From: Streptomyces sp. Y2F8-2 | Lineage (GTDB): Bacteria > Actinomycetota > Actinomycetes > Streptomycetales > Streptomycetaceae | Length of the DNA stretch: 64,000 bases | Direction of reading: 5' to 3' | Assembly: GCF_014905555.1 (NCBI RefSeq) | Contig: NZ_BNGS01000001.1 | Coordinates: forward strand, 558,001 to 622,000 | Shown: positions 8,430 through 19,342 of the stretch, piece after piece | Position numbering within the stretch: position 1 is the first letter of the stretch | How the letters are laid out: every line of letters starts with the position of its first letter | Program-made: the position numbers and the translations under genes | The notes under the pieces: model-generated | Database searches by the model: none | What the model saw: the letters and a program-made list of their open reading frames with translations, nothing else | Told to the model about the DNA's origin: nothing

Positions 8430-11026
8430 CGCTGGGCGCTTCCTTCCAGGGGTCGCGTGCCGATGGTGAGCAGCGGCAGGTCGGGCTTGATCTGGTCGCG
8501 CTCGGGGACGAAGCCGACGACCGGGTCGGGGGTGTCCGGCGCGTTGACGAAGGACACGAACCGGGCGAGCTTCTCGGGGTCGTTGATGGTCTCGGCCCAC
8601 TCGTCGCGGTAGTTCGCGACGTGCGCGGCCATCAGGGCCTCCAGCTCGTCGCAGATGCCGAGCGAGTCGTGGACGACCACGTCGCGCACGTGGTCCAGGC
8701 CGCCGGGGATCCGCTCCAGCCACACGCTGGTGCGTTCCAGGCGGTCGGCGGTACGGATGTAGAACATCAGGAACCGGTCGATGAGGCGGATCAGCTCCGC
8801 GTCGGACAGGTCCTGGGCGAGGAGGTCCGCGTGGCGCGGGGTGGCGCCGCCGTTGCCGCCGACGTAGAGGTTCCAGCCGCCCGCGGTGGCGATCACGCCG
8901 AAGTCCTTCGACTGGGCCTCGGCGCACTCGCGGGCGCACCCGGAGACGGCCGACTTCAGCTTGTGCGGGGAGCGCAGGCCCCGGTAGCGCAGCTCCAGGT
9001 CGATCGCCATGCGGACGGAGTCCTGGACGCCGTAGCGGCACCAGGTGGAGCCCACGCAGGACTTCACGGTGCGCAGCGCCTTGCCGTAGGCGTGGCCGGA
9101 CTCGAAGCCGGCGTCGACCAGCCGGGCCCAGATCAGCGGGAGCTGCTCGACGCGCGCGCCGAACAGGTCGATCCGCTGACCGCCGGTGATCTTCGTGTAG
9201 AGGCCGAAGTCCCGGGCGATCTCGCCGATCACGATCAGCTTCTCCGGGGTGATCTCACCGCCGGGGATGCGCGGCACGACCGAGTAGGAGCCGTTCTTCT
9301 GCAGGTTGGCCAGGAAGTGGTCGTTGCTGTCCTGCAGCGCGGCCTGCTCGCCGTCCAGGACGTAACCGCTCGCGCCGATCGTCGGGGCGAGCGAGGCGAT
9401 GATCGAGGCGACGGCCGGCTTGCAGGTCTCGCAGCCGTCGCCGCCGCGGGCGCCCTCGCGGCCGTAGCGGTCGAGCAGGTCCTGGTAGGAGTTGATGCGC
9501 AGGGCGAGGACGATCTCGTACAGCTCCTCGCGGGTCTGCGAGAAGCAGCCGCACAGGCCCTTGTCGACCTCGACGCCGCTCGCCTCGAGCTCGGCGTCGA
9601 CCAGCTGGCCCAGCACCTTGACACAGCTTCCGCACGTCGTGCCGGCCTTGGTGCACTTCTTCACCTCGGGCACGGTGGTGCACTTGTGCTCGGTGACCGC
9701 GCCGCGGATCGTGCCCTTGGTGACGTTGTTGCAGGAGCAGATGATCGCGTCGTCCGGCAGCGCGGTCGGGCCGAGCTGGGCGGACTCCCCGGCGCCGGCG
9801 GGCAGCACCAGCGACTCGGGCGAGACGGGCGGGATGGAACCGGTGAAGGCCTTCAGCGTGCCGTACGCCTCCGCGTCGCCGACCAGGATGCCGCCGAGCA
9901 GCGTGCCGTCGCGGCCGATGACCAGCTTCTTGTACAGACCCGAGCGCGAGTCGGAGTAGACGACGTCGAGGCAGTCCTCGGTGGTGCCGTGCGCGTCGCC
10001 GAAGGAGGCCACGTCGACGCCGAGCAGCTTCAGCTTGGTGGACAGGTCGGCGCCGGTGAACGTCAACTGGTCGGTCTCGTGGGCGGCGATCGTCGCGGCC
10101 GCCGTCTCGGCCTGCTCGTAACCGGGCGCGACCAGGCCGTACACCCGGCCGTCCGCCGCGAGCGCGCACTCGCCGATCGCGAACACGTGCGGGTCGGTGA
10201 CCGTGCGGCACTGCTCGTCGACGGTGATACCGCCGCGCTCGCCCACCGTCAGACCGCAGTCACGGGCCAGCTGGTCACGGGGGCGGACACCGGCCGAGAA
10301 CACCACCATGTCGGTGGCGAGTTCGGAGCCGTCGGAGAGCTTCATGCCGGTGACGGAGCCGTCCTCACCGACGACGATCTCCTGGGTGCCCGTGCCGGTG
10401 TGCACGCTCAGGCCCATGTCCTCGATGGTGCGCAGCAGCGCGGCGCCGCCGCCCTCGTCGACCTGCACGGGCATCAGACGCGGCGCGAACTCCACGATGT
10501 GCGTGTTCAGGCCGAGGCCCTTGAGCGCGCCGGCCGCTTCGAGACCGAGCAGACCGCCGCCGACCACCGCGCCCGTGGTCGCCTTCGTCTTGGCGTACTC
10601 CTCGATGGCCAGCAGATCCTCGATGGTGCGGTAGACGAAACAGCCCTCGGCGTCCTTGCCGGGGACCGGCGGGACGAAGGGGTAGGAGCCGGTGGCGAGG
10701 ACGAGCGTGTCGTACGCGACCGTCAGCCCGGAGCGGGCGGTGACCGTCCTCGCCTCCCGGTCGATGGTCTCGGCCGGGTCGCCGATGTGCAGCTCGATGC
10801 CGTGCGTGGCGATGAACTCCATGTCGGTCATGGACAGCTCGTCGGGCGTGGTGCCCGAGAAGTACGAGGTGAGCTGCACGCGGTCGTAGGCGGGGCGAGG
10901 CTCCTCGCACAGCACGACCACCCGGTGCGTGGCGGTCAGGCCGCGCTCGGCGAGCGCTTCGAGGAAGCGCTGGCCGACCATGCCATGGCCGACGAGCACG
11001 ATCGTGGGGGTGGTGTCCGTGGACAT
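8426..11026 (-). CDS. nirB: Nitrite reductase (NADH) large subunit NirB
   Basis: 866 residues, full family length. In order: an FAD/NAD(P)H pyridine-nucleotide oxidoreductase half (VGHGMVGQRFLEAL; second dinucleotide site GAVVGGGLLGLEAAGAL); BFD-like [2Fe-2S] Cys motifs (CSCNNVTKGTI...CTKAGTTCGSC); and a C-terminal ferredoxin-like/siroheme sulfite-nitrite reductase domain with cluster motifs SCVGSTWC and SGCARECAEAQSKDFG. It performs six-electron reduction of nitrite to ammonium in the cytoplasm. Its start shares one base with the upstream oxidoreductase stop (TGATG) and its stop overlaps nirD, so it sits mid-operon. Confidence 0.97.
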   Translation of the reverse strand: MSTDTTPTIVLVGHGMVGQRFLEALAERGLTATHRVVVLCEEPRPAYDRVQLTSYFSGTTPDELSMTDMEFIATHGIELHIGDPAETIDREARTVTARSGLTVAYDTLVLATGSYPFVPPVPGKDAEGCFVYRTIEDLLAIEEYAKTKATTGAVVGGGLLGLEAAGALKGLGLNTHIVEFAPRLMPVQVDEGGGAALLRTIEDMGLSVHTGTGTQEIVVGEDGSVTGMKLSDGSELATDMVVFSAGVRPRDQLARDCGLTVGERGGITVDEQCRTVTDPHVFAIGECALAADGRVYGLVAPGYEQAETAAATIAAHETDQLTFTGADLSTKLKLLGVDVASFGDAHGTTEDCLDVVYSDSRSGLYKKLVIGRDGTLLGGILVGDAEAYGTLKAFTGSIPPVSPESLVLPAGAGESAQLGPTALPDDAIICSCNNVTKGTIRGAVTEHKCTTVPEVKKCTKAGTTCGSCVKVLGQLVDAELEASGVEVDKGLCGCFSQTREELYEIVLALRINSYQDLLDRYGREGARGGDGCETCKPAVASIIASLAPTIGASGYVLDGEQAALQDSNDHFLANLQKNGSYSVVPRIPGGEITPEKLIVIGEIARDFGLYTKITGGQRIDLFGARVEQLPLIWARLVDAGFESGHAYGKALRTVKSCVGSTWCRYGVQDSVRMAIDLELRYRGLRSPHKLKSAVSGCARECAEAQSKDFGVIATAGGWNLYVGGNGGATPRHADLLAQDLSDAELIRLIDRFLMFYIRTADRLERTSVWLERIPGGLDHVRDVVVHDSLGICDELEALMAAHVANYRDEWAETINDPEKLARFVSFVNAPDTPDPVVGFVPERDQIKPDLPLLTIGTRPLEGSAQR

Positions 11027-12243
11027 CAGGAGCCTCCATCGTTGGTGAGCAGGTGGAGCAGCGGGGCACCGTCCGTGGGGAGCGGCTCTGCTCCCTCCCA
11101 GGCGCGGGCGAGCGCGCCGACGGTGCCGAGTTCGCCGACGAGTACGCCGCCGACCAGGCGGTCGTCGCGGACGACGACCTTCCGGTAGGTGCCGCGGGTG
11201 GCGTCGGTGAGCTGAACGACGTCGTCGCCGGGGCGGGGTTCGGTCTCGCCGAAGGCGGCGAGGTCGAGGAAGTCGTGCCCGGCGAGGGTGAGCCGGGTCA
11301 GGGAGCGGGTGCCGGTGTAGCGGGAGTTCGGGTCTCCGGCCAGCGACTCCGCCAGCGCCTCGGCCTGTTCGAGAGCCGGGGTGGCGAGCCCGTACACCGT
11401 GCCGTCGTGCTGGGCGCAGTCGCCGATGGCCCGGATGTGCGGGTCGGAGGTGCGCAGTTCGTCGTCGACGAGGATGCCCTTGTGGACGGCGAGGCCCGCG
11501 TCCTGGGCGAGGCCCACCCGGGGGTGGACGCCGCAGGCCAGGATGACGAGGTCGGTGTCGAGGGCGTAGCCGTCGGCCATCTCCACGGTGCGGACGGCGC
11601 CGCCGAGGGTGCGCACGCCGCGCACCCGGGTCTCGGTGTGGACCTCGACGCCGAGGCCGGTGAGGTGGCGGCGCACCAGCTTGGACGCCGACGGGTCGAG
11701 CTGGCGTTCCATCAGGCGCTCGGCCTGCTGGGCCAGGACGACCTGGGCGCCGCGGGCGGCGAGCGCGCGGGCGGCGGAGACGCCGAGGAGCCCGCCGCCG
11801 ATGACGACGGCGCGCGCACCCGGGCGGACAGCCTTGGCGAGGCCCAGGCAGTCGTCCATGGTGCGGAACGCGTGGACGCCCTCGGGCAGCTCGGGCCGGT
11901 CGGGGGTGAGCAGACCGCGCAGGGGCGGCAGGACGGGGTTCGAACCGGTGGCGAGGACGAGCGTGTCGTATGCGATCACCGCACCGTCCGAGCAGTGGAT
12001 CTCGCGGGCCGCCCGGTCGATCCGGGTGACCCGGGCGCGGACGAGGCGCTCGGGGGCCGGGAGGGAGATCACCTCGGGCGCGTAGCGGCCGGCCAGCACG
12101 TCGGCGAGCAGCACACGGTTGTACGGGGGGTGCTCCTCCTCGCCGACGACCAGGGCGGGCACACCTAGCTCGCCGAGCCGCCGGGCGAGTCGGACGCCCG
12201 CGAGCCCGGCGCCGATCACCACCACACGCGTATTCGAGGTCAT
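11026..12243 (-). CDS. FAD-dependent NAD(P)/FAD oxidoreductase of the nitrite reductase operon
   Basis: 405 residues. Two Rossmann sites are seen: VVVIGAGLAGVRLARRL at the N-terminus and VVIGGGLLGVSAARALAARG in the middle, plus the FAD-closing motif near IRAIGDCAQHDGTVYG. It parallels the first ~400 residues of the downstream NirB (same LVLATGSxPxxPP and VYGLxxPxxEQAE motifs), so it looks like a stand-alone paralogue of NirB's electron-input half. It probably delivers electrons in nitrate/nitrite assimilation (NasB-like), but the partner is unproven. It is the first gene of a coupled operon behind a GlnR-like box. Confidence 0.88.
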   Translation of the reverse strand: MTSNTRVVVIGAGLAGVRLARRLGELGVPALVVGEEEHPPYNRVLLADVLAGRYAPEVISLPAPERLVRARVTRIDRAAREIHCSDGAVIAYDTLVLATGSNPVLPPLRGLLTPDRPELPEGVHAFRTMDDCLGLAKAVRPGARAVVIGGGLLGVSAARALAARGAQVVLAQQAERLMERQLDPSASKLVRRHLTGLGVEVHTETRVRGVRTLGGAVRTVEMADGYALDTDLVILACGVHPRVGLAQDAGLAVHKGILVDDELRTSDPHIRAIGDCAQHDGTVYGLATPALEQAEALAESLAGDPNSRYTGTRSLTRLTLAGHDFLDLAAFGETEPRPGDDVVQLTDATRGTYRKVVVRDDRLVGGVLVGELGTVGALARAWEGAEPLPTDGAPLLHLLTNDGGS

Positions 12244-12265
12244 GTGTCGAGCGTGCGGTGCCGAC

Positions 12266-12303
12266 GTTACCCGGCCGCATCACGACTGTTTCCCACGGGG
12301 AAC
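12266..12303 (-). promoter_or_regulatory. Putative GlnR box upstream of the nitrite reductase operon
   Basis: On the minus strand the sequence reads GTTCC-n6-GAAAC-n6-GATGC-n6-GTAAC (12303 to 12266), 23-60 nt before the first start codon. This matches the GTnAC-n6-GAAAC arrangement bound by GlnR, the nitrogen regulator of Streptomyces known to control nir genes. The first pair of half-sites is strong and the second is weaker. Confidence 0.6.
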
Positions 12304-12426
12304 GCTGCCCTCAGCAGGGGCGGGGGGTGGGTGTGAGGGTTCCGGGGGCGGGGCGGGGGCGCGGTGTGAGACGGGGCTCGGGACGCCCCACGACCGTTGT
12401 CAGAGCCGACTGGCAGAGTGTTCGAC

Positions 12427-13035
12427 ATGGAGCAGGAGCACCAGCAGCGCACGTCAGTTCGCCTCGTCGTCGTGGATCCGGAACTGGACGCTCAATGCGA
12501 TCGGGTGGAGCAGCGCTTGCTGGTTCCCCTGGTCAAGGCTCCCCGTGAGGGGTGTGATCACGCGTTGTTCGCGGACGGGCTCGCCGCCTTCCGGCACATC
12601 CGGGCGGCACTGGCCGAAGCGGTGGCCCGCGGACCGCGGGTGTGGACGCCGAACGGCCGCTGGGAGCACGAGGGTCTGCGCGTCGTCCAGCTGCCCGCCG
12701 AAGAGACGGACCTGTTGTACGCACTGCTGCGTGAGCTGTCCGGGGCCCTCGTCGCATCGCCGCAGCCGTCGGGCGGCGTCGCCGCGTTCCTCGGCGACGT
12801 GTCCGCCGAGGGCGAGTCCGCGGTCGGCCTGGTCGGTGCGTTGGCGCGTGTGCTGTCGATGGTGGACCTCGCGCCCGACGCCGACACCGATGTCCTCTTC
12901 ACGACGTTGCAGACGGCGGCCGGCGACGAGGATGTGCGGCTCTCCCACGTACAGGAGGAGGCGTGGCAGCGGCTCGCCCACCGGGTCACCATGCTGCTGA
13001 CCGAGTCCGCTCCACTGCACCGTTTCCTTTACTGA
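12427..13035 (+). CDS. Conserved hypothetical protein, about 202 residues
   Basis: Start uncertain: ATG 12427 is chosen over the in-frame TTG 12397, and neither has a strong ribosome-binding site. The protein is soluble, with no signal peptide or membrane helix. It contains SVRLVVVDPELDAQCDRVEQRLLVPLVKAP near the N-terminus and alternating Leu-rich helices through the rest; I recognise no domain. Codon usage is typical of the chromosome, so this is a real gene. It is divergent from the nitrite reductase operon and ends at a strong hairpin shared with ppdK. Confidence 0.75.
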   Translation: MEQEHQQRTSVRLVVVDPELDAQCDRVEQRLLVPLVKAPREGCDHALFADGLAAFRHIRAALAEAVARGPRVWTPNGRWEHEGLRVVQLPAEETDLLYALLRELSGALVASPQPSGGVAAFLGDVSAEGESAVGLVGALARVLSMVDLAPDADTDVLFTTLQTAAGDEDVRLSHVQEEAWQRLAHRVTMLLTESAPLHRFLY

Positions 13036-13039
13036 CGCG

Positions 13040-13076
13040 AGAGGGCGGCACCCCCCGCACAGGGGTGCCGCCCTCT
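13040..13076. terminator. Strong bidirectional hairpin terminator
   Basis: Perfect 15-bp stem (13040-13054 with 13062-13076) and a 7-nt loop, five bases after the hypothetical gene's stop and 88 nt downstream of ppdK, serving both converging units. Confidence 0.85.
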
Positions 13077-13163
13077 CTGTGGTGCTCCGGAACGCTGCCG
13101 TGTCGGTGAGGGTCGGGGTGACCGGCAGCGATTCCGGCGTTCGGTGAAGGTCCGCCAGAGGAC

Positions 13164-15905
<2,742 letters not shown>

Positions 15906-15953
15906 GGTCTCGACTCCTCGAGGACGCGGTGGCTGCCCTGACGGCGAGGAACA

Positions 15954-15978
15954 TACCCAGATCAAAGGCGTCTGGGTA
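15954..15978 (-). promoter_or_regulatory. Inverted repeat in the ppdK leader
   Basis: Perfect 8-bp arms TACCCAGA/TCTGGGTA (15954-15961, 15971-15978) separated by 9 nt, about 50 nt upstream of the ppdK start. It could be an operator or a short leader hairpin. Confidence 0.4.
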
Positions 15979-16107
15979 CGTCCACTTGCCCGCCATGTGC
16001 CCGTAACCACTCGTCCGCCACCGGATCGAAAGTCAAGGCTTGGCAAGTGGCGACCGGGCGATGTTTTCACTTGTTGAAGGCATCAACGCCCGTAGAGGGG
16101 GTTTGAT

Positions 16108-16221
16108 GCTCAGATGAGCGGGCCTCGACACTTCTGATTTTCGATCGATGAACGATCAAGGGGTGACACTCAGTGCCACCCCTTGAGGAAGTGCAGCCGC
16201 CCAAGATCCGCTCATCTGAGC
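16108..16221. promoter_or_regulatory. Pair of GCTCA-NN-TGAGC palindromes
   Basis: GCTCAGATGAGC at 16108-16119 and its reverse complement GCTCATCTGAGC at 16210-16221. The identity extends to 13 bp (16109-16121 and 16208-16220) and each flank carries a GGGG-TTG-like run in mirrored orientation. Two copies of a 12-bp palindrome 102 bp apart suggest a dimeric regulator with looping, or a large cruciform. Confidence 0.4.
16156..16186 (-). terminator. Hairpin between the ROK gene and ppdK
   Basis: Stem of 10 bp (16156-16165 with 16177-16186) extended inward by four more pairs, about 170 nt downstream of the ROK stop. It is the likely end of the ROK transcript. Confidence 0.55.
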
Positions 16222-16359
16222 GCAACCCCTATCAGGGGTGGCGAGAATCACGCTAACCGAGGACGCCCGATTTCACCATGCGGACGCCGATCCGGACCGA
16301 AATGCAGCTGTCAGGCACCCGACAAGAAGAGAGAGGGATCTCCGGTCATGGGCGGGGCT

Positions 16360-17580
16360 TCAGACACCCAGTGCCTTCAACCGCTCCTCCACCCGCTCCG
16401 GTGCGTACAGGTGCTCGACGACCAACGCGCCCGCACCCACCAGCCCCGCCCGCTCGCCGAGCCGCGAGACCACCACGTCCAGATGCGCGGTGGAGCGGGG
16501 CAGCGCCCGCTGGTACAGCAGTTCCCGCACACCCGTCAGGAACGGCGTCCCGGCGAGGTCGCCCGCGATCATCAGCACCCCCGGGTTCAGCAGGGTCACC
16601 ACGGTCGCCAGCACCTCCCCGACCCTCCGCCCGGCCTCCCGCGCGAGCGCAACGGCCTCCGGGTGCCCCGCGGCCAGCAGGTCCCGTACGTCCGAGCCGG
16701 AGGCGGCCGGCACTCCCGCCCGATCCAGCCGGCGCGCCACGGCACCGCCGCTCGCGACGGCGGCCAGGCAGCCGTAGGACCCGCAGCGGCACAGCGCGTC
16801 GGCGCCCTCGGGGACGCGGATGTGCCCGATGTCGCCGGCGCCCCCGTCGATGCCGCGGTAGATCCGGCCGTCCACGACCACACCCGCGCCGATACCGGTG
16901 GAGACCTTGACCAGCACGAACGCCCGGCAGTCCGGGTGCGCGGTGCGCTGCTCGCCGTACGCCATCAGGTTCGCGTCGTTGTCGACCAGGACGGGGACGT
17001 CGGCGGCGCCGCGCGCATGCTCGGTGAAGGCGCGGGCGAGGCGCCCCGTTATGTCGTAGCCGTCCCAGCCCGGCATGATCGGCGGCTGCACGACAAGGCC
17101 GGTGTCGCTGTCGACGGGCCCCGGTACCGCGAGGCCGATCCCGCAGACCTCGTGCGCCTGATGGGCCGCCTTGTCGAGGAGTCCGGCGAACCAGCGGCCC
17201 AGTTCACCGAGGACGGCGTCCGGGCCCTCCTCCAGGAGCAGGACGCCGCTGTGCTCGGCCAGGATCTCCCCGGCCAGGGTGAGGACGGCCGCGCGGGCGT
17301 GCCGGGTGTCGAGGTCGGCGGCGAGCACCACGGCATGGGCGTCGTCGAACTCGAGCGTGATCGAGGGGCGTCCGCCCAGCGGCGAGTCGACCGGTCCGCC
17401 CGCGCCCTCGCGCAGCCACCCGGCCCGGAACAGCCGGTCGAGGCGCTGGCCGACCGTGGCCCGGGACAGGCCGGTGGCCTGCTGCAGGGCGCCCCGGGTC
17501 GTGGCGCGGCCACTGCGCACCAGCTCGAGCAGATCTCCGGCGCCGGCCGACGCGCCCGGCTTTCCAGCTCTTCCGGTCAT
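16360..17580 (-). CDS. ROK family transcriptional regulator
   Basis: 406 residues from ATG 17580, with AAGGGG five bases upstream (GTG 17586 would abut it). The N-terminal winged helix (LLELVRSGRATTRGALQQATGLSRATVGQRLDRL) is followed by a sugar-kinase-fold ROK domain: GIGLAVPGPVD, LVDNDANLMAYGE, KVSTGIGAGVVVDGRIYRG and the zinc motif GAGDIGH...CRCGSYGC. Proteins of this kind are sugar-responsive repressors. It is divergent from the two-gene glycoside hydrolase operon starting at 17711, its probable target. The AT-rich 130-bp spacer should hold the operator. Confidence 0.92.
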   Translation of the reverse strand: MTGRAGKPGASAGAGDLLELVRSGRATTRGALQQATGLSRATVGQRLDRLFRAGWLREGAGGPVDSPLGGRPSITLEFDDAHAVVLAADLDTRHARAAVLTLAGEILAEHSGVLLLEEGPDAVLGELGRWFAGLLDKAAHQAHEVCGIGLAVPGPVDSDTGLVVQPPIMPGWDGYDITGRLARAFTEHARGAADVPVLVDNDANLMAYGEQRTAHPDCRAFVLVKVSTGIGAGVVVDGRIYRGIDGGAGDIGHIRVPEGADALCRCGSYGCLAAVASGGAVARRLDRAGVPAASGSDVRDLLAAGHPEAVALAREAGRRVGEVLATVVTLLNPGVLMIAGDLAGTPFLTGVRELLYQRALPRSTAHLDVVVSRLGERAGLVGAGALVVEHLYAPERVEERLKALGV

Positions 17581-17596
17581 GCGCACCCCCTTGCGT

Positions 17597-17660
17597 TCAA
17601 CGATCCTGCATTACATAGTGAGTTTTGCGTGTTAAATAGACGTAACCCTACGGTAGCCAC
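17597..17660. promoter_or_regulatory. AT-rich divergent promoter region, ROK / hydrolase operon
   Basis: The spacer between the divergent starts contains an AT-rich core (CATTACATAGTGAGTTTTG, then GTGTTAAATAGACGTAAC), very unlike the flanking coding DNA. Overlapping promoters and a ROK operator are expected here, but no clean palindrome could be assigned. Confidence 0.4.
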
Positions 17661-17710
17661 TGCCGAACCGCGCCGAACCGCTCGGCCGCACGTCTTTCGG
17701 GGAGACCTGA

Positions 17711-19342
17711 GTGGAGCGCACGACCCAACTCACCGCCCGCCGTACGGAACCGGCGCTTCCCGAGCGTCCCCCGGGCTCACCGACCACGTCCCGCCCCCGT
17801 GACACCACGCCTTCCGGGGCACCTGTATACGATCCGGCCGTTCCGGGATCGCTGCACGTCAGGGCGGCGCAGGTACTCGACGCCAACTGGACGGGGACGT
17901 CCACGGTCCCCTCGCGCGGGCTGTACCCGCACCAGTGGTCCTGGGACTCGGCGTTCATCGCGATCGGACTGCGCCACATCTCGCCGTTACGGGCGCAGAC
18001 CGAGCTGGAGACGCTGCTGGACGCACAGTGGGCGGACGGGCGGATCCCGCACATCGTGTTCAACCCCTCCGTGCCCTTCGACGCGTACTTCCCGAGCCCC
18101 GACTTCTGGCGCTCCTCCACGGCCGGGCGCGCGGCGGGCGCCCCGCGCACCGTACAGACCTCGGGCATCGTGCAGCCACCGGTACACGCGCTGGCGGCCT
18201 GGCTGGTGCACCTGGCCGACCCCGGGCTGTCCCTGGCGCGCGGCTTCCTCGCCCGGGTGTACCCGCACCTGGCGGCCTGGCACCGCTATCTGCTCCACCG
18301 CCGCGACCTGGGCGGCGGCGGACTGGCATCGGTGGTGCATCCCTGGGAGCAGGGCATGGACAACAGCCCCGCCTGGGACGCGCCGCTGTCCCGGATCACC
18401 CCGGCCCCGGCCCGCTCGTTCCGCCGCGCCGACCTGGCCCACGGCGCGCCGGAGGACCGGCCGACGGATCTGGACTACGGGCGGTACGTCCGGCTGGCGA
18501 CGGAGTACCGCGACGGCGGATACGCCGACGGAACAGACAAGGGGGCGGCCCGTAGGGCCTCGGTCGAGGGTGGTGCTGGGAGACGGGTGGGCGGCTTCGC
18601 GGTGGAGGACCCGGCGTTCAACGCGCTGCTGATCGCGTCGGAGCACGCGCTGGCCCGTATCGCCCAGGAGCTGGGCGCACCGGGGACGGCACGGCACGCC
18701 CGCGCGGAGCGCCTGACGGAGGCTCTGATCGACCGGCTGTGGGACCCCGTGGAGGGGATGTTCTTCTGCCGGGACGTGTATGGGGGCGAGACGCGGGAGA
18801 GCGGTGCTCTCGATCGAGATCAGCGCTTCGGGAGCAGCGCTCTCGGATCAGAGCGCCGCTCCCTCACCGGCGCCCTCGTCCCCGAGCGCACCGTCTCCGG
18901 CCTCATCCCCCTGCTGCTGCCCACCCTCCCGCGCGACATCACCACCGCCCTTGTCCGCACCCTGCGCGGGCCGCACTTCTCGCTCGGCGACGCCACCCGG
19001 CTCGTCCCCAGCTACGACCTGCTCGGCGAGGCCTTCGATCCGCACCGGTACTGGCGCGGGCCCGCCTGGTTCAACACCGGCTGGCTGCTGGAGCGCGGGC
19101 TGCGCCTGCACGGCGAGCAGGCGGACGCCGACGCGCTGCGCGAGGCCCTGCTGGAGACCTCGGGCACCTCCGACTTCGCGGAGTACGTCGATCCGTACAC
19201 CGGCGAGGCGTGCGGAGCGGTCGGCTTCGGCTGGACCGCCGCCCTCACACTCGACCTGCTCCACGACCACCCCGGACAGGGCGTGTCCCCGACCGGCACC
19301 GGCACGTTCGACAGGAGTGACAAAGGAGGGGGCCGGGGATGA
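17711..19342 (+). CDS. MGH1-like (GH63-clan) glycoside hydrolase
   Basis: 543 residues from GTG 17711 behind GGGGAGA. (alpha/alpha)6-barrel hydrolase signatures: GLYPHQWSWDSAFIAIGLRH, PHIVFNPSVPFDAYFP, VHPWEQGMDNSPAWDAP, and the C-terminal RYWRGPAWFNTGWLLERGL with DPYTGEACGAVGFGWTAAL. These fit the mannosylglycerate hydrolase (MGH1)-like/GH63 clan acting on alpha-glucosides or mannosylglycerate; the true substrate is unknown. No signal peptide, so cytoplasmic. Two spacer-like inserts (nt ~18525-18590 and ~18790-18850) are rich in Gly/Arg/Ser. Its stop overlaps the next start (ATGA). Confidence 0.85.
   Translation: MERTTQLTARRTEPALPERPPGSPTTSRPRDTTPSGAPVYDPAVPGSLHVRAAQVLDANWTGTSTVPSRGLYPHQWSWDSAFIAIGLRHISPLRAQTELETLLDAQWADGRIPHIVFNPSVPFDAYFPSPDFWRSSTAGRAAGAPRTVQTSGIVQPPVHALAAWLVHLADPGLSLARGFLARVYPHLAAWHRYLLHRRDLGGGGLASVVHPWEQGMDNSPAWDAPLSRITPAPARSFRRADLAHGAPEDRPTDLDYGRYVRLATEYRDGGYADGTDKGAARRASVEGGAGRRVGGFAVEDPAFNALLIASEHALARIAQELGAPGTARHARAERLTEALIDRLWDPVEGMFFCRDVYGGETRESGALDRDQRFGSSALGSERRSLTGALVPERTVSGLIPLLLPTLPRDITTALVRTLRGPHFSLGDATRLVPSYDLLGEAFDPHRYWRGPAWFNTGWLLERGLRLHGEQADADALREALLETSGTSDFAEYVDPYTGEACGAVGFGWTAALTLDLLHDHPGQGVSPTGTGTFDRSDKGGGRG

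Larger units (their letters stand above)
15906..16359. other. 454-bp intergenic region upstream of ppdK
   Basis: No coding gene is apparent. It holds the ppdK leader and promoter (minus strand), an 8-bp inverted repeat near the start codon, two GCTCA palindromes and the hairpin at 16156. The centre (16121-16160) is noticeably AT-richer than the surroundings. These elements are listed separately. Confidence 0.6.

Noticed and set aside
8315..11188. 957-codon open frame on the plus strand opposite nirB
   Set aside because: Antisense shadow of nirB with repetitive Val/Gly/Asp composition and no ribosome-binding site.
11935..11950. GGTTCGAA-like T-loop string checked as a possible tRNA
   Set aside because: It lies in the coding sequence of the FAD oxidoreductase and no cloverleaf can be drawn around it.
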